From positions 4,686,227 to 4,750,226 of the forward strand of contig NZ_JAUSVL010000001.1 in assembly GCF_030814695.1 (NCBI RefSeq): a stretch of DNA of 64,000 nucleotides, written 5' to 3'. The notes below the pieces were generated by a model. It worked only from the letters and a program-made list of their open reading frames with translations. It did no database searches and had not been told where the DNA came from. This stretch comes from Oligosphaera ethanolica. GTDB taxonomy: Bacteria; Verrucomicrobiota; Lentisphaeria; Oligosphaerales; Oligosphaeraceae. How positions within the stretch are numbered: the stretch's first letter is position 1; every line of letters starts with the position of its first letter. The position numbers and the translations under genes are program-made. Below are positions 50,123-62,300 of the stretch, piece after piece.

Positions 50123-50299
50123 GTGACTTATGTTGTTTTCTGCTGCTTTTTTTATCACCTCTTATGCAATCTTTTGCATTTGGATATTTTTGATTTTTGA
50201 ATTTTTGTGCAAATTAGCCAAGAATTTTAGGCATGGGGTTATTATGACCTTTAGTGATGGCTAGACGGTAGCCGGCGGGTGTTGGGCTAGCTGCCAGCA
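50123..50299. other. AT-rich gap between copy 3 terminator and copy 2 promoter
   Basis: No gene is seen. The T-rich runs on the plus strand read as A-tracts upstream of the copy 2 promoter, and there is a small inverted repeat, ATGCAA/TTGCAT (50164-50179). Confidence 0.4.
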
Positions 50300-50304
50300 A
50301 AAAG

Positions 50305-50338
50305 CAGGGCATCCGCCGAGGATTCGGCGGATGCCCTG
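50305..50338 (-). terminator. Rho-independent terminator of copy 3
   Basis: A perfect 15-bp stem (50305-50319 with 50324-50338, loop of 4) is followed on the minus strand by CTTTTTGCT. It lies 42 nt after the stop codon of copy 3. Confidence 0.88.
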
Positions 50339-50380
50339 GTGGTTTATGATGGAGTACTGCCCGGGTGGGCTTGGGCTTGG

Positions 50381-53300
50381 CTATTCTTCAGGGTTGAGGA
50401 AGAGCCAGTAGGCGCGGCCGGGGAGGAGTGTCTGTGCACGGACGTATTTGCCGTTTTGCCATTCCCAGGCGGTGATGGTTTCTGGAACCGATATTTCGTG
50501 TAGTGGTCCGGTGAAGGTCCACTCGCCGGGGGTGAGCTGTGGGATTGCCGGTTCCTGGTTGGCGCAGAAGAGTCCGCGCAGCTGTGGAGCGGCGGCCGGA
50601 TCAGCGCAGAAGACCCAGAGTGCGGTACACATTGGTGGCTCGCCATTGGTGATGACTGTGGCGCCGTTGACGACCTTGGAGCGTGGCATGTTGGTGAGGC
50701 CGACCTGGGTGCTTGGGGTGATGGCGTCGAATGGCAGGAAGATGGCGTTCCAGCCGGGCTGCCAGGCGTAGCCGGGGTTGTCGAAGGCAAAGGTCCAGGT
50801 TTGCGCATGGGTGCCGGCGCCAGGGAGGCCGGAGAGGGCCTTGTGGAGGCCGTCGAGGGTGATGGTGAGGTTGAAGTCGCCATCATCGTCGACCAGTTCG
50901 AGGAGGTTGTGGACGATGTAGCTGTTGGCGTTCATGCGGGTCATCACGAGTTGCGGGCAGGGTTTGCCGGCGAAGTTCAGGGCAATGTCCTCAATGGTGA
51001 ATTCGCCATCGACGATTTCATCGCTGAAAGTGATGGTGAGACTGTCGTCATCACCGGGCTTGGTCGGCTTGTCGGTGATGGCGACTGTAAGTGGTATGGT
51101 GTCAATTAGCAGGGGCAGGGTGACTGTGGTGGACTGGTTGCCAGCCGGATCGCTGATGGTGAGTATGAGTGTGTAAAGTCCCGCATCACGCAGGTCAACG
51201 GGGATGAGCGTTTGGAGGGGCTCTTCGGCTGGCCGGTCGGCTTGATAGAGATTCGTCGGAGCATCTGAGCCAGGCAAGCTGTATGACAGATCGATATGTA
51301 CGGGCGCTTCAGACAGCAGGAAGCCCAGCGCAAACTCCTCGTTGTCAGCCAGCCAGGTGATACCGTCGTCGGCGAATTTGCCGTGGTCGGGAGTGACAAT
51401 CGGATTGGTAACGGTGGGGGCGGTGTTGTCAATGACGACTGTTTGGTTGAGGGCGGTGCTGTTACCGGCCTGGTCTGTGGTGGTGATGACCAGGGCGTGG
51501 GTGCCTTCGGCCAAGTTAAAGGCCAAAGCGAAGACCTGGACATCGCCGGCGCAGGTTTTTTCGCCGAGAGGAGTCGTGCCTTCGGCGATGGTGATGGTCA
51601 GTAGCTTCTCTGAGAGATCACCAGAGAGGGTAAGGTTGGCATCGGCGGCTAGCTGGGTGATAAAGTCGGTGGTGGTGCCGGTGTCAGGAGTCATGGTGAG
51701 ATTGGCTACGGTGGGCAACGTGTTGTCGATGACCACGGTTTGCTCAAGGATGATGGCGTTGCCGGCTGCGTCCGTGGTGGTGACGACGATGGTATGGCTG
51801 CCTTCGGCGAGCGGGAAGGCCAGTGCGAAGGCCTGGTCGTCGCCCTCGCAGGTCTTGGTGCCCAGGATGGCGTCGCCCTCGGCGACGGTGACGGTCAGGA
51901 ACGTCTCAGGCAGGGTGCCGCTGAGGGTGAGATGGGCGTCGTCGGCGAGTTGGGTGATGAAGTCGCCGGTGGCGCCAGTGTCCGGTGTGATTGCCAGATC
52001 GGTGGTGGCTTCTGGCGCGGTGTTGTCGATGGCGACTGCCTGGTTGAGGACCGTGCTGTTACCGGCGACGTCGATGGTGGTGATAACCAGGTCGTGCGTG
52101 CCTTCGGCAAGCGGGAAGGTAAAGGCGAAGGCCTGGTTATCGTCCGCGCAGGTCTTGGTGGCCAGGACGGTCTGGCCTTCGCTGACGGTGACGATGAGCA
52201 GAGTTTCGGGTAGAGTTCCGCTGAGGGTGATTTGGGCATCGGCCGCGAGCTGGGTGATGAAGTCACCGGCGGTGCCAGTGTCGGGGGCGATAGCCAGATC
52301 GGTGGTGGCGGCCGGCGCGGTGTTATCAACCACGACATTGGCTAGTTCGTTGTCGCTGCTGTTGCCGGCTGCGTCAGTGAGGCGGACGACGAAGGTGTAG
52401 GTTTCGTCTGGCAGGTATGGCAATGCGGCGCTGAAGGCCGTGTCGTCGTCCTGGCCGTACTGGTGAGTGCCGAGTTCGTCCAGGAGTCCTTCGGCGGTCT
52501 TGCGGAACCACTCGGCTTTGAGGCCCTTCTCGGGCAGAGTGCCGACGATGGTGAGTACGGGTTCTTCGCCTTCGCGGGGTTCGGAGCGGAAGAACATACC
52601 GAGTGGCGGTGCATTCTGGCTGGTGATGAGATCGCTATCGGAGCGGCCGGTGTCGGGAGCGATGGCCAAGTCGGTCATGAGGGCCGGGGTACTGTTGTCG
52701 ACGGCGATGTCAAGACTGACAGTGGTACTGTTGCCGGCCGGGTCGCTGATGGTGAGCACGAGCGTGTAGCGGCCCTCGTCACGCAGGTCGACGGGTATAA
52801 GCGTTTGGAGGGGCTCTTCGGCGGGCCGGTCGTGTGCGAACAGATCAAGCAACGTTTCCGAGCCTTCCACACGATAGGCCAACGCAATATGCACGGGGCG
52901 TTCCGGGAGCAGGAAGGCCAGCGCGAGCTCTTCGTTATCCGAAAGGGAGGTGATGCCATCGGTAGCGGACAGCCCGTGGTCGGGTGTGAGGGCCAGATTC
53001 GCGGGAGCAGCTGGCGCCGTGTTGTCGATGACCACTGTTTGGTTGAGGATGGTTTGGTTGCCGGCGGCGTCCGTGGTGGTGATGGTTAAGTCATGGGTGC
53101 CTTCGGCGAGGTTGAAGGCCAAAGCGAAGGCCTGGTCGTCACCGACGCAAGTCTTGGTACCCAGGATGGTCGCGCCTTCGGCGACGGTGACAGTCAGGAG
53201 CTTCTCTGGCAGCGTGCCGCTGAGAGTCAATTGGGCATCGGCCGCGAGTTGAGTGATGAAGTCGCCGGCGGTGCCGGTGTCGGGCGTGATGGCCAAGGCG

Positions 53301-56300
53301 CTGATGGCGGCCGGGGCGGTATTGTCAACGATCACCGTCTGGTTGAGGACCGTGCTGTTGCCGGCTGGGTCGCTGAGGGTAACCGCTATGACATGGTTGC
53401 CGTCAACCAGATCAACGTTGAACGTGTGAAAAGGCACCGCGGTGAGATTGGCAGGAGTTTGGGCGGAGCCGTTCAGATCAATCAGGACGGTGACGGGCAC
53501 TTCGCTGCTTTCGATGCGGAATGCAAACGTGTTGTCTTGGGAGATGAAGTCACTGTTGGCACCGCCGGTATCGGGTGTCATGGTGAAGGTGACAAAAGTC
53601 GGGGCGGTGTTGTCAATGACGAAGGGCAGTTCTTCGCTGGTGCTGTTGCCGGCCAGGTCGGTGGTGACGGCGGTGATGATATAACGGCCTTCGCCGATAC
53701 CGGTGGCGCCGAAGGTGAAGCCAGTGAGGTCATCAGCAGCGAAGGTTTTGGAACCGCCGAGGTCAGTAGCGGCGCGATTGGCGCTGGCAACGCAGCTGAC
53801 GGTGATGCGGCTGGGCGTTTCCGTGACTTGGGCGCTGAAGGTCAGGGTTTCGTCCAAGGCTAGTTTGGTGATGCGGTCGCTGGTGTTGTCACCGGTGTCG
53901 GGTTCGATGCTGCTGTCGATGAGGGCAAGGGGCGCTGTGTTGTCGATGACCAGCGAGAGCTCTTGCTCGGTGCTGTTGCCGGCTTCGTCCTTGACCAGGA
54001 GGATGAGAGTATAGCTTCCCTCGGCCAGGTTGAAGGCGATGCTTAGGGCGGTGCTGCCGTCTTCAGGGACGAAGATGTCGTCGGAGAGGGCGGTGCGGTC
54101 GCCGCCAGCGGCGGGCTCTACGAAGAGCTGGTAGCTGCAAGGGAGCTCCGGCAGGTTGCCTGCGAGGGTGAGGTCCTCGTCCACGGCCAGCTGGGTAACG
54201 CGGTCGCTGGCGGACAGGCCGGTGTCTGGTGTCAAGGTAAGGTTGGCGATAGCCGCAGGCGGCGTGACGTCATTGCCCCAGGCGATGGAGCGTAGGCCGG
54301 TACCGCTGGTGCCGAGAATGTCCTTGATAGTGGTGGCGTCAAAGCGCAGGGAATAGAAGTCCACCAGAGCTGGCAGAATGCCTAGGCCTTTGATGAAGAA
54401 TTCGCCGAGGTTGACGGGATCCTGTTCAATGGTGACGCCGGCGGGGAGAACGATGACCTGGCCGTTTTTCTTGAGGCGCAGGCCGGCGGCGGTGACGGTT
54501 TCGGGATCGACATTGCCCAGGAAGCTGAGTTTGACGTCGAATTCGCCTTCCATGCCGGCTTCGGGGACGATACGTTCCATACTGAAGAGACTGGGGGCGG
54601 CGCCGTTGCTGCCACCAAAGTCGTGTTGACGGACCCACATGAGCTGCTTGCCGACGGCGCCGAAGAAGCCTTCGGGATCGGCAATACCAGCGCATTGGAC
54701 GGTGAGGACGAAGAAGCCGTCCTGGCTGGTGAAGGCGCTCAGGCCGGAGATGATATAGCTGAGCTCGAACTCATCTTCGGTATCGGCAGTGATGGTCAGT
54801 TCGGCGGCGAGTTCAGCGGGGGTGATGAGCACGCCCTGGCGGCGGAGCGTCATGTCGTCGGTGGTGAAAGTGGCCGGGTCGATCTTGGTATTGAACATGA
54901 CCGTGACTTCATCAACATCACCCGCGACAATGTAGTTGCTGACATCTTCGTTGTTGGAGCTGAAAGCGGCGAATTGGGTGACTCTGATGGCAGCATCGGG
55001 GAGCTTGGTCAGCGCGATGGTGTAGCTGTAAGTGCCCACGCTGAGGTAGTCCATCACGTGCAGTTTGTTTTCATTGATGGGGTCGGCGCCGTCGGGGATG
55101 GTGCGGTCAGTCTGCCAGCAGTTGCGGAAGGGCAGTTCAATGACGGCGCGAGTGGGGGTGTCGTTGCGGCTGGTCACGGCGACTTCGTAGCGGCGTTCGC
55201 CAGGCATGGAGCCGGTGTTGGCCGGGTCGTCCATGGCGAGGTAATGCCAGCCGGCCAGGAGCGCTTCAATCTCGAAGGTCACTGTGGCCGTATCCCCGTT
55301 GAGGTTGAAGGTTGGTCCGCTGAGGATTGTGTGGTTGCTGGTGAGGACTTCGGCGCTTTGGGCGTTGTCCTGGAACCAGATGGTGTCCGGCGTATCCGCG
55401 GCATCAACAAAGTCATTGACCAGGAAGATTGTGGTATCGCGGTCGAGTGCTTTGCCGCTGCGGATGAGCTCGTGGATGTCAACGGATTCGATCAGGCTGA
55501 GCTCGGGGTTGCCGTTGCTGTTAAGGTGGGAGTACTTGGCTTCCATGTCGATGAAGTGCCCGAGCAATGAGCTGGTGAGCCACCATTGGGCGAGTCCGGT
55601 GGTTTTGGCCTGAATGTCCCCAAGGTTGACTTGGCCCAGGGGAGCATTGTTGGGTTGGCCGTTGAGCATGGATGCCTCGGTGTTGTAATCCCACAGGGCA
55701 AATTCAATGAGCGAGTCCTTTTCGTTGTCGATGATCTTGGGCTGACCAGAGTCGATGCGGAAGTTCTTGGCGATGCCGTAGCCGTCGTTGTAGACCAGCG
55801 CGGAGAGTTCGGCGGGGTAGGACGGCTCAATGACGGTCCTGGTGAGCGGGTCGTCGCCAAGCACGTCGCGCTGCAGGAAGTAGTGTATTTGCAGGCTGGG
55901 GCTCGGGTTGACGGTGAGGGTGCTGGGCGTGAGTTCGATGGTCGCCGTCGCGCCGGAGAAGGGATTGATGTAGGTGAGGGTGCCGCCGAAATTGTAGACG
56001 ACGGGCGTTTCTGGCGCCGCGCCGCGTTCGGGAATGAAGCGCACCATGGCGGAGCCAGTGGCCTTGGCGGCGAGGGTGCCGGTGCCGTCAATGGCGGTGA
56101 TGCCGTTGAACTTGTCGCTGAGGGTAAGGACCTCGAAGAGTTCGGTGCAGTCTTCGCCGGCGGTGTTGGTGACCTTGACCGTCAGGCCGAGGGCGGTGAT
56201 CGGCAGGGTTTCATGACCGTTGGTCATGGTCAGGGTGCCGTCAAAAGCCTCGCGGGTCATGCTGATCTTCTGCTTGATTTCCAGAGTAACCTTGGCGCAG

Positions 56301-59300
56301 ACCGAGGGTGAGTTTTTCGACTGTTCTTCGGTGTAGGCGTATTGGGTCCGGACCAGTTCGTGCACGTTTTCGTAACCGGCGGCCTTGGCGTCTTCTTCGC
56401 ACTGCTCAATTTCATTATTGATGCCGAGGAGTTTTGCCAGGCTGATGATGGGATCGCCATTGCCGTCGGTATCGCCGGGCAGGTCGGCGCCGGGCCCACC
56501 GGGCAGACTTTGCCAGTAGGCCATGGTGCGGTTCCAGCGAGCGACGAAGGCGGCAAGATCTTCAAGGGTCACGTTGTCAGGCAGCACCGCAATGAGCTCT
56601 GGGGCGTTTTCGGCGATGACCGGCGCTGTGCCGTCTGGGCCGGCGATGGTGAGTAGCTTGAAGACTTTGTTGAAGGCGCTGAGTTGGGCGTTTTCAGCTT
56701 CCAGCCAGATGTCGTCGCCGTAGTATTCGATGAGGGCGGCGGCGTGGTGTCCGGCCTGGCGGTAGCCGATGAAGGCGATGTCCTGGGCTTCTTCCACCCA
56801 GCTGGGAGCGCCGGTGGCGCGCGTGCCACGGGTGCCGGATTCGCTGAAGCCAACGCCCATGCCGGGGACGGGCCAGGGTGTTGGCGGCTTACCGTCGAGG
56901 CCGTCGCAGGCACTCATAAAGCCGCGGATACAGCCGAGAATATTGGCAAATTTGCCATAGGTGCCTTCAGCGACGCAGCCGAGGCCGGCCAGCGTTGCAT
57001 CGGTGCCAATGTTGACCCATCCCTCGACGCCCTTATCGTAGTTGCTGACCAGACTGATGATGGCGTCGACGACGCCAAGAACGCAGCCGATGGGCAGGAA
57101 GCCCAGGCCGCATTTCAGGGCGGAGCTGAGTAGGCCGTTTTGGCAGGGTATGCAGCTTTCAGGCAGAGAGGGCAGCGAGGGAATGCTGGGTTGGGTAACC
57201 CAGGCGGTGCCAACGTAAGGCACGCCCGGTGAGAAGCCGCCACCGCCAATGCCACCGCCGCCCCAGTTTGCGGGCGGGCAAATGCGCAGCTGCATTTGTT
57301 TTTCATAGCGGTGCCATTTGAAGTCCTTGCCACACTCGTAGTAGTACACGGTGACAGAGCTGGTGGTGCAGGGGTCTTCGGCGCGAGTTGCGGATGCGGC
57401 GCGGCGGACGATGACGGGCAGAACGGTCGCCTGCTGTGGCAGCAGCGTCTGGCCATCGTCTGGCTGGGTGCATTCGAAGGTGAAGCTGCCGGCGTTATAG
57501 AAGTCGAGGCGGACGTTATGGGCGGCGATGAGGCCTTCGTTAGTGAGCACGGCGTTGACCATGCGAGTGGTGCCGGGGAGCATGTCGGTGAAGTTGGTGG
57601 GCATGTCCGTGCGTACGACTGGCATGGGCACATTGGTTTCATAGACGACGGTGAGCACGACCTCGTATTCGTCTTCGATTTCGGTGGGGACGACGTCCCA
57701 TTTGTAGGAGATGGCCTGGAAGCTGAGGAAGAGCTCGACGGTGGCCTGTTGTCCCGGGGCGATGTCAATGATGTCCGTGGCGCTTTCATGCTGATCGGCG
57801 CTGATGACGATCAGGGCTTTGCCGACGGGGATGTTTTCGATGATGCAGAACGCGTCTTCGCCGGTATTGCCGGAGCCGAGGATAGCGCCGGTATAGGGAT
57901 TTTTGACGGTGACGGTGGCATTTTTAAGGCGGGGTTCGTTGCCTTCCTCGAAGTAGGTGTATTCGTCGACGGCTGAGACGCGGATGGAGCCCTTGTCTTC
58001 GGAGACGGCCATGGCACGGAAGGGCAGGCGGACGCCGTCCTGGGCATTGGCGGCGTTGATGGCGATGGCGCCGCTCAGCGGCATGCCGAGGGCGGTATTG
58101 TCATCGCCGCGCAGCTGGAGGGACATGGTGGCAGAGCCGCCGGCGGGGATGCTGGCCATGGTGGTGCCAGAGGCGATGGTCAGCCATGACAGCGTGGGCG
58201 CGGTAATGGTGATGGGGCCGGTTTCGATAGCGCCAGTGTTGCTGATAGTGACGTCAACCAGGCGACTGACGCCAATCTGCATGGTGGTGTCAATGCTGAC
58301 GGGATTGACACTGAGTTTGGCAAATTGCGGAATGGCGAAGAAGTAGATGGGGATGTTCAGCTCTGCGCCCTCGGCGCTGGTGAAGCGCAGGAGCGGTCGT
58401 TGATAATCGCGGCCGGGCGTTGCTGCGGTTGCGGTGACGCTGTAGTTGATGACGATGCTTTCGCCGCCGGCGAGGGTGTCAGGCAGGTCTGGGAAGCTGG
58501 TCAGGATGCTGTCGAGGGCTGGCACGGGTAGCATGAGCTCGGGATCGGGCAAAGCTACGCTGGCCTGGATGCCGGTGAGCGGGGTGGTATTGGGGTTGCT
58601 GATGGTCATGCTGAAGTTGCTGGGCGTGTCGGTGGTGACATTCCAGAAGATATAGGAGTTGCCGCCGGCACGGTAGCCGAAGCTGAGGACGTCGAATTCC
58701 TGCTGTTTGGCCTTGGTGTCGGTGCCGGGGTAGCAGGCGCCGGCGATGACATGGCCGCGTTCGGCCTGGGCGGGCGTGTAGGTGACGCTGAAATTGCCAT
58801 TGGCGTCACTGGTGGCAGTGATGACGCGGCGGTAGTCGCCGATGACCACGTAGACATCAAGGTCGACGTCGGCAACGGGCGTAGCATTAGTGGCGGACTT
58901 GGTGACCGTGCCGGTCAGTTCGAGGGTCTCGCTGGGAAGAATCCAGGTGCCCTCGGCGATGGGGTCAAGGACCGGGTTGTAGGACGCGTCGATGCTGAAT
59001 TGGCCGCTCCAGGTCTGGTTGTCAAAGGTGCTTACTTCGCGCAGCGAGCCATTGGGATTGACGACGACGCAGAAACGCCAGTCGTTGGCGGGGGCGAGGT
59101 CGTCCAGGGGGACGTTGAAGATGGTGTCGATGCTGCCACCCTTGGGGAGCGGATGGTCGTTGCTGACGACGATATGGGAGGACATGAGCAGGGTATTGTT
59201 GCTGATGCTGCTTGTACGCGACGCGTGGACGGCGATGGGTATTTGCATGCCGATGGGCGCGTCCATATTGCCGCCATTGAAGAGGGTGAAGGGCAGCTGG

Positions 59301-62300
59301 TGGACGCTGTCGGATTCAAGCGCCTGCGCGGGGGTACTCAGGTTTTTGATGGAGTAGTCAGGGAAACTCAGGTCGCTGACCATGGCCCAGCCGGTACCTG
59401 GGGAGTAGCCGTTTGCATCGGCGAAGATGGAGATGACTTGATTGCCATCAACCTTGCCGTCGTTGCAGGCGAGGACGTCGATTTTGACGCTGTGCTGGCC
59501 GTCAGGAATGGTGACCAGAGACGCCGTGGGGTCATTTTCGGTGACGAAGGGCAGGCGCGCGCCGTCCAGCCAGAACTGGATTTCGCCGCCGTCGTCGGCC
59601 GTAGCGGAGCCGCTGACATAGGCCGTGATAGTGATGGGAAGGTCACCCGTTGGCACCTCGTCGTTGCGGCTGATGGTGAGGGCCTGAAGGTGGAGTTCAT
59701 CCCGTTCTGGGAGAGTCGAGGGTGAAATGACGACGGCAAGTGCTTGGCCGTCGTTGTCCCAAAGGATCAGATCGGCCGCAATGGGGCGTTCACCGAGGCC
59801 ATCGGTGGGTTTGCCGTTGCAGTTGCAGGATGCGCTCATGGCAACGGTGCCGGAGAGGGTGACCAAGCGGCCACGGGAGAGCTGATTTTGATTCTCGTCA
59901 ACGAGGTAATCTTCCAGGACGGCATTGTCTATGACGCCGACGGGGAACTGGGTGAATTCGCGGCCGGCGGGAATAAGGATGGAGTTGGCTGGGAGCAGGA
60001 GGGCCTGCGCTTCGCTAACACTGAGGTAGACGGTGAGGGGTTTGGTGAGGTCGATGGGATTGCCGTCGAGGGCGATACGGCGCAGGGTGGCAATGGTGGC
60101 GTTGGGGCCGGCGGCTTCAGATACCTCAATGGGTGAGAAACTTAATTGCACACCGGGAACGACAGCCGAGTAGATGCCAGTGAAGTTGACGCTACGGTTG
60201 GCGATGACGGTGACCTGGCGATCGGCGGGGGTGAGCCAGCCGGCAACGGCTTGGAATTCAATGGTGTAGTCGCCGGCTTCGAGGTTTTGGGTAGTGGCGC
60301 TGCTTTGCCAGTCGAGCGTGCCTTTGACGCGCCAGGCGCCAGCAATTTCCGAGGGACTGAGGTAGCCGGTGAGATTGCCCTTGGTGATCAGATTGAAGGT
60401 TTTGGACAAGGTAATTGCGTCGCCGACATTGAGGGTAATAGCTTCGCCCGCGGGGGCAATCCAGTCGCCGTACACGCTGTAGCCGACATTGTAGGTGCCG
60501 ACATCCAGGGTGCGAGTGTTTGCCTGTGGGTTGTCTGGCTGAAACCAGACTTGGTAGCCATTGTTGAGGTGGTAGTACAGGTAAGGGAAGGGGATGCCAT
60601 CGGGCAGTATCGCCGGATTGGTACTAAAATCCATGGTGACGGTAGCGGTCTGGGCGAAGGTGGCGGTGAGGGCGATGCCTGCGTCGGTCAGGGCGATGGA
60701 GCGGCTAGCTCCGGCGTAGCCGTCAGACCAGCTGACGAAACGGTGGTTGGCGGCAGGCCGGGCCTCAATGGTGTAGCGGTAGCCAACGGCATAGGTGCCA
60801 GTGGTTGCGAGGCTGTTGTCGTTCTTGACCACGCCGGCCTGGCAGCCCCAGTCGCCTTGGCCTTCGGCAATGCCGATGGTGATGTCGGCTTCGCTGGAGA
60901 ATTCGGCCTGGAAATTCAGGTCGCGGTCGACGGTGATGGTTTGGGTCGCGTCGGTGTTGGCGGTATAGGCGTAGCCATTACGCCACCATTTGATGAATTG
61001 GGCGCCGGCGTGTGGCGTGGCCGTGAAGGTGATTTGGGTGCCGGAGTCAATGGTGGCGTTGTTGAGGGCGCCCTGGGTGATGGCGCCGAAGTTTTCTGAC
61101 CCGGGGTAGATACCCACCGATACTTGGTGGGTTAGTACGAAACTCCCGTACAGGTCGATTAACGTATCGGCGGTGCTGATGCTGACGACGCGAACGGGGT
61201 TGGTTGGATCGGCGAGGGCGGTGGCGCCATCGTCGGTCCAGCGGTCGAAGCGGTAGCCTTGCGCTGGGACAGCGGTGATGGTGACTTGCCTGGGAGTGTC
61301 AGTGACGGCGTAATCGCCAGTGCCGGTGAAGCTGTTGGCCCAGTAATAGTTACCACTGCGGAAGGCCCTAATGCGGATATAGCGTTCGAATTCGGCGGTG
61401 AAGGTGTAAGTGCCGCTGGTTTCCGGATTGAAGGTGCGGTTGTATTGGGTGTTGCCGTCCGTCCATTGGACGAAGCGCCAGTAATAGCCTGAGTAGGTGT
61501 ATAGGGACAAGGACGCTTCGGTGCCGAGGTCGTAGGTGCCGGCGCCGTAGAGATAACAGCCCTGGCAATCAGCCGGTTCTTTGTTGAGAATGACCGTGTA
61601 GGTGGGCACGAAGCGCACGGAAAAGTTATTTTCCTCGGGATTTTCGCTGATGGTGAAGTAGCGGGTGTTTTGGCTGACGTCGTCGTGCCAGACGGCCCGG
61701 TAGTGCTGGGGTGGGGTGACGGTGACGACGATGGTTTGACCGACATCAAAGTTGCCGGTGATGGGCAGTTCCGCGCCGGTGTACCGGTTAGTTAAGACGA
61801 TAGTGGTGCCTTCGGGGCTGTCTGGCGCCAGTGAGGCCTGATAGCTGCTGACGCGGATGAAATTGGCGTAGTAACGATTGTAGTCAGTGTTATCACTGAC
61901 AGTAATGTTAATGGTTGCGTCGGTATTATTATATACCCAGTAATATTGACTCCAGCTGTGCAGTCGTGCATTGGCATTGGCTGTGGCCGTAAGGGTAAGA
62001 GCCGTGCCGACGGGGAAGCGCTTGCCGGCTTGGAGATCGGCGAGGGGTATTTCGTTGCCATCGCTGTCAGTGACCACGATGTTGCCGAGGGTTTCGTCGC
62101 CTTCTTCGTAGAAATCCACCGTGACCGTTGACCATCTGGCGAAGAGGGCGTTGGTGTAGAAATAGTAGCTGTCGTTGGCAAGATTTGCCCAAGTCAGCTG
62201 TAGATTCCGTGCGGGATTGCGGTCTTCGTCTTCATCGATAACGTTGTTGCGATTGTCATCCCAACCGAGGAAGACAAAGTCATCACTTTCGGGTGTAGCC

